Translations under genes and position numbers: made by a program
Part shown: positions 62,344 to 64,000 of the stretch, piece after piece
How the letters are laid out: the number at the start of each line of letters is the position of its first letter
How positions within the stretch are numbered: the stretch's first letter is position 1
The notes under the pieces: generated by a model
What the model was told of the DNA's origin: nothing
Databases searched by the model: none
Seen by the model: the letters and a program-made list of their open reading frames with translations, nothing else
NCBI RefSeq assembly: GCF_001421165.1
Contig: NZ_LMKB01000005.1
Span: 188,287-252,286 of the forward strand
Direction: 5' to 3'
Source: Frigoribacterium sp. Leaf8
Lineage (GTDB): Bacteria; Actinomycetota; Actinomycetes; Actinomycetales; Microbacteriaceae
DNA length: 64,000 nucleotides

Positions 62344-63545
62344 TCGGCGGCGGACGCCGGCTGAGTCCGCAGGTTCTCGGGGATGGCGTCGAGGTAGCCC
62401 CGCAGGTTGCGCGCCGTCTCCCCCAGCGAGTCGCCGCCGAACTTCTCCAGGACCGAGTTCGCGAGGACGAGGGCGACCATCGACTCGGCGACGACGCCGG
62501 CGGCCGGGACCGCGCAGACGTCCGATCGCTGGTGGTGCGCCTTGCTCTCTTCGCCGCTCGTGACGTCGACGGTGGCCAGCGCCCGGGGCACGGTCGCGAT
62601 GGGCTTCATGCCGGCACGCACGCGGAGGACCGTGCCGGTGCTCATGCCCCCCTCGGTGCCGCCGGCTCGGTCGGTGTCACGCGAGATGACCCCTCCCGTG
62701 CGGTGGAGCTCGTCGTGGGCGACGGAACCGCGCCTCCGGGTGGTCTCGAAGCCGTCGCCGACCTCGACTCCCTTGATCGCCTGGATGCCCATCAACGCGG
62801 CGGCCAGCTGCGAGTCGAGACGACGGTCCCACTGGACGTGCGAACCGAGCCCGGGCGGCACCCCGTAGGCGAGCACCTCGACGACGCCGCCCAGGGTGTC
62901 GCCGTCTTTCTTGGCGGCCTCGACCTCGTCGACCATGAGGGCGCTGGTCGCCTGGTCGAAGCAGCGCAACGGGTCGTCGTCGAGACGGTCCACGTCCGTC
63001 GGGACGGGCACCGGGCTGCCGTCGGGCACGCGCACGGGCCCGATCGACAGGGTGTGGCTGACGAGCTCGATGCCGAGCTCGGCGAGGAACGACCGGGCGA
63101 CGGCTCCGAGCGCGACGCGCGCTGCCGTCTCGCGTGCGCTCGCCCGCTCGAGGATGGGACGGGCCTCGTCGAAGTCGTACTTCTGCATGCCGACGAGGTC
63201 GGCGTGGCCGGGACGGGGTCGGGTGAGGGGTGCGCTCCGCCCCCGGGAGGCCTCACTCACCTCGACGGGCTCGGGGTTCATCACCTCGACCCACTTCGGC
63301 CATTCGGTGTTGCCGATCCGCAGGGCCACGGGGCTGCCCATGGTCAAACCATGACGGACGCCGCCCGAGATGTTGAGTTCGTCCTGCTCGAACTTCATGC
63401 GGGAACCGCGGCCGTAGCCCAGTTTGCGTCGGGCGAGGTCGGCACGGATCGCGTCGAGCGACACCGGCACGCCGGCCGGCAGCCCTTCGAGGACGGCGAC
63501 GAGCTCGGGCCCGTGAGATTCTCCAGCGGTCAACCAACGAAGCAT
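62340..63545 (-). CDS. aroC: Chorismate synthase
   Basis: Last step of the shikimate pathway, giving chorismate for tryptophan and other aromatics; needs reduced FMN. The 401-residue protein has the family signatures AGESHGPEL (His11), [32 protein letters not shown] and the C-terminal [19 protein letters not shown] at 63545 has only a weak GGAAG upstream; the open frame continues to 63683 but crosses the hairpin at 63570-63604. First gene of the aro block. Confidence 0.97.
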   Translation of the reverse strand: MLRWLTAGESHGPELVAVLEGLPAGVPVSLDAIRADLARRKLGYGRGSRMKFEQDELNISGGVRHGLTMGSPVALRIGNTEWPKWVEVMNPEPVEVSEASRGRSAPLTRPRPGHADLVGMQKYDFDEARPILERASARETAARVALGAVARSFLAELGIELVSHTLSIGPVRVPDGSPVPVPTDVDRLDDDPLRCFDQATSALMVDEVEAAKKDGDTLGGVVEVLAYGVPPGLGSHVQWDRRLDSQLAAALMGIQAIKGVEVGDGFETTRRRGSVAHDELHRTGGVISRDTDRAGGTEGGMSTGTVLRVRAGMKPIATVPRALATVDVTSGEESKAHHQRSDVCAVPAAGVVAESMVALVLANSVLEKFGGDSLGETARNLRGYLDAIPENLRTQPASAAE

Positions 63546-63569
63546 GGTGTCGATCTTCCCACAGAGAGA

Positions 63570-63604
63570 GGGGCCGACCGACCGTGTGACGGTCGATCGG
63601 CCCC
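63570..63604 (-). terminator. Terminator after mltG
   Basis: GGGGCCGA-CCGACCG pairs with CGGTCGA-TCGGCCCC around a TGTGA loop: 15 of 16 positions pair. It lies 39 nt after the mltG stop and 25 nt before the aroC start, so the aroC promoter must be close by or read through it. Confidence 0.8.
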
Positions 63605-63643
63605 TCGGGACCGGTGGGTCTGCCCAGGGGTCCCGTGGGTCGG

Positions 63644-64000
63644 TCACTGGTACTCGGGGTGCTCCCGCATCCAGGCCTGCCACTGCTTGACCGCGGCCTG
63701 GTGCTCCGCGAACGTGGTCGAGAACGCCGTCTCGCCCGAGTCGAGATCGACCGTGACGAAGTAGAGCCAGGTCCCGTCGGCCGGCTTGAGGGCGGCGTTC
63801 AGGGCGAGATCACCGGGGTTCGAGATCGGCCCGACCGGCAGACCCTCGTGGACGTAGGTGTTGTAGGCGTTGTTCGCGTCACCGCGCTCTTCGTCGGTCG
63901 TCGTGACCCGGTGGGTGTTGCCGGTGCCGTAGGCCACCGTCGCGTCGGACTGGAGGAGCATGCCCTGGTCGAGACGGTTCTGGAAGACCCGCGCGACCTT
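63644..64000 (-). CDS. mltG: Endolytic transglycosylase MltG, C-terminal part (runs off the window)
   Basis: Cleaves nascent peptidoglycan strands in the membrane. Only the last 118 residues are in the window; the frame is open to base 64000. It has the YceG-like C-terminal pattern: [41 protein letters not shown] and the final [12 protein letters not shown]. The catalytic Glu and the N-terminal membrane anchor lie beyond the edge. mltG next to aro genes fits the actinobacterial order, although aroE, often between them, is not here. Confidence 0.9.
   Translation of the reverse strand, partial: KVARVFQNRLDQGMLLQSDATVAYGTGNTHRVTTTDEERGDANNAYNTYVHEGLPVGPISNPGDLALNAALKPADGTWLYFVTVDLDSGETAFSTTFAEHQAAVKQWQAWMREHPEYQ

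Overview
The window is a gene-dense, high-GC stretch of an actinobacterial chromosome made of core genes. The marker genes are WhiA, an ANTAR-type antiterminator regulator (PdtaR), an actinobacterial IHF (mIHF) domain, a primosomal PriA without helicase motifs, and the order pyrR-pyrB-pyrC-carA-carB-pyrF-gmk-rpoZ-metK-priA-fmt-rsmB-rpe, which resembles Mycobacterium and Streptomyces. The mIHF-Gmk fusion and the his-trp-lgt arrangement make Micrococcales, probably Microbacteriaceae, my best guess; the family is inference and no genus is claimed. I see no phage, IS element, CRISPR array or rRNA.

Layout, low to high coordinates; nearly all genes are on the minus strand. (1) 1-3224: start of secG, then the lower-glycolysis block tpiA-pgk-gap. 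(2) 3395-15465: whiA-rapZ-uvrC-uvrA, a short-chain dehydrogenase, uvrB, coaE and rpsA, so the three excision-repair subunits lie close together. (3) 15634-20641: a DUF885 protein, then HPr, EIIA, EIIB and EIIC of a mannitol-type PTS and a DeoR regulator, which read together as one sugar-uptake locus. (4) 20642-26294: a 404-bp non-coding interval with tandem and inverted repeats, polA, a plus-strand thioesterase, the ANTAR regulator pdtaR, a plus-strand tRNA-Leu(CAA) and cspA, and a two-TM hypothetical protein. (5) 26380-33934: pyruvate kinase and glutamate synthase gltB-gltD. (6) 34223-63545: about 29 kb of uninterrupted minus-strand biosynthesis: aroC-aroK-aroB-efp-nusB, then pyrR-pyrB-pyrC-PH protein-carA-carB-pyrF-gmk-rpoZ-metK-priA-fmt-rsmB-rpe-hisE-hisG-hisF-hisI-trpE-two membrane proteins-trpC-trpB-trpA-lgt. 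(7) 63644-64000: the C-terminal part of mltG.

Most junctions in region 6 are 4-nt ATGA/GTGA overlaps, single-base TGATG overlaps or gaps under 20 nt, so translational coupling is probably widespread. The products follow a path from chorismate (aro) through tryptophan (trp) and histidine (his), and from carbamoyl phosphate to UMP (car/pyr), with nucleotide kinase, omega subunit, SAM synthetase and replication-restart genes between them. Strong hairpins mark the transcription-unit borders: 2180-2211, 13966-13997, 17346-17383, 17397-17438, 24261-24309, 25598-25633, 26323-26360, 49499-49530 and 63570-63604. Sigma-70-like promoters can be read for secG, rpsA, deoR, pyrR and, weakly, efp.

I found no wholly new system. 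The points most worth checking are the mIHF-guanylate kinase fusion, the split mannitol PTS whose EIIC keeps a linker-like tail, the degenerate PriA, the eight-copy 7-bp repeat inside an inverted repeat downstream of polA, the pentanucleotide repeat directly upstream of the hisI ribosome-binding site, the two small membrane proteins in the trp cluster, and a candidate PyrR-binding hairpin in the very short pyrR leader.
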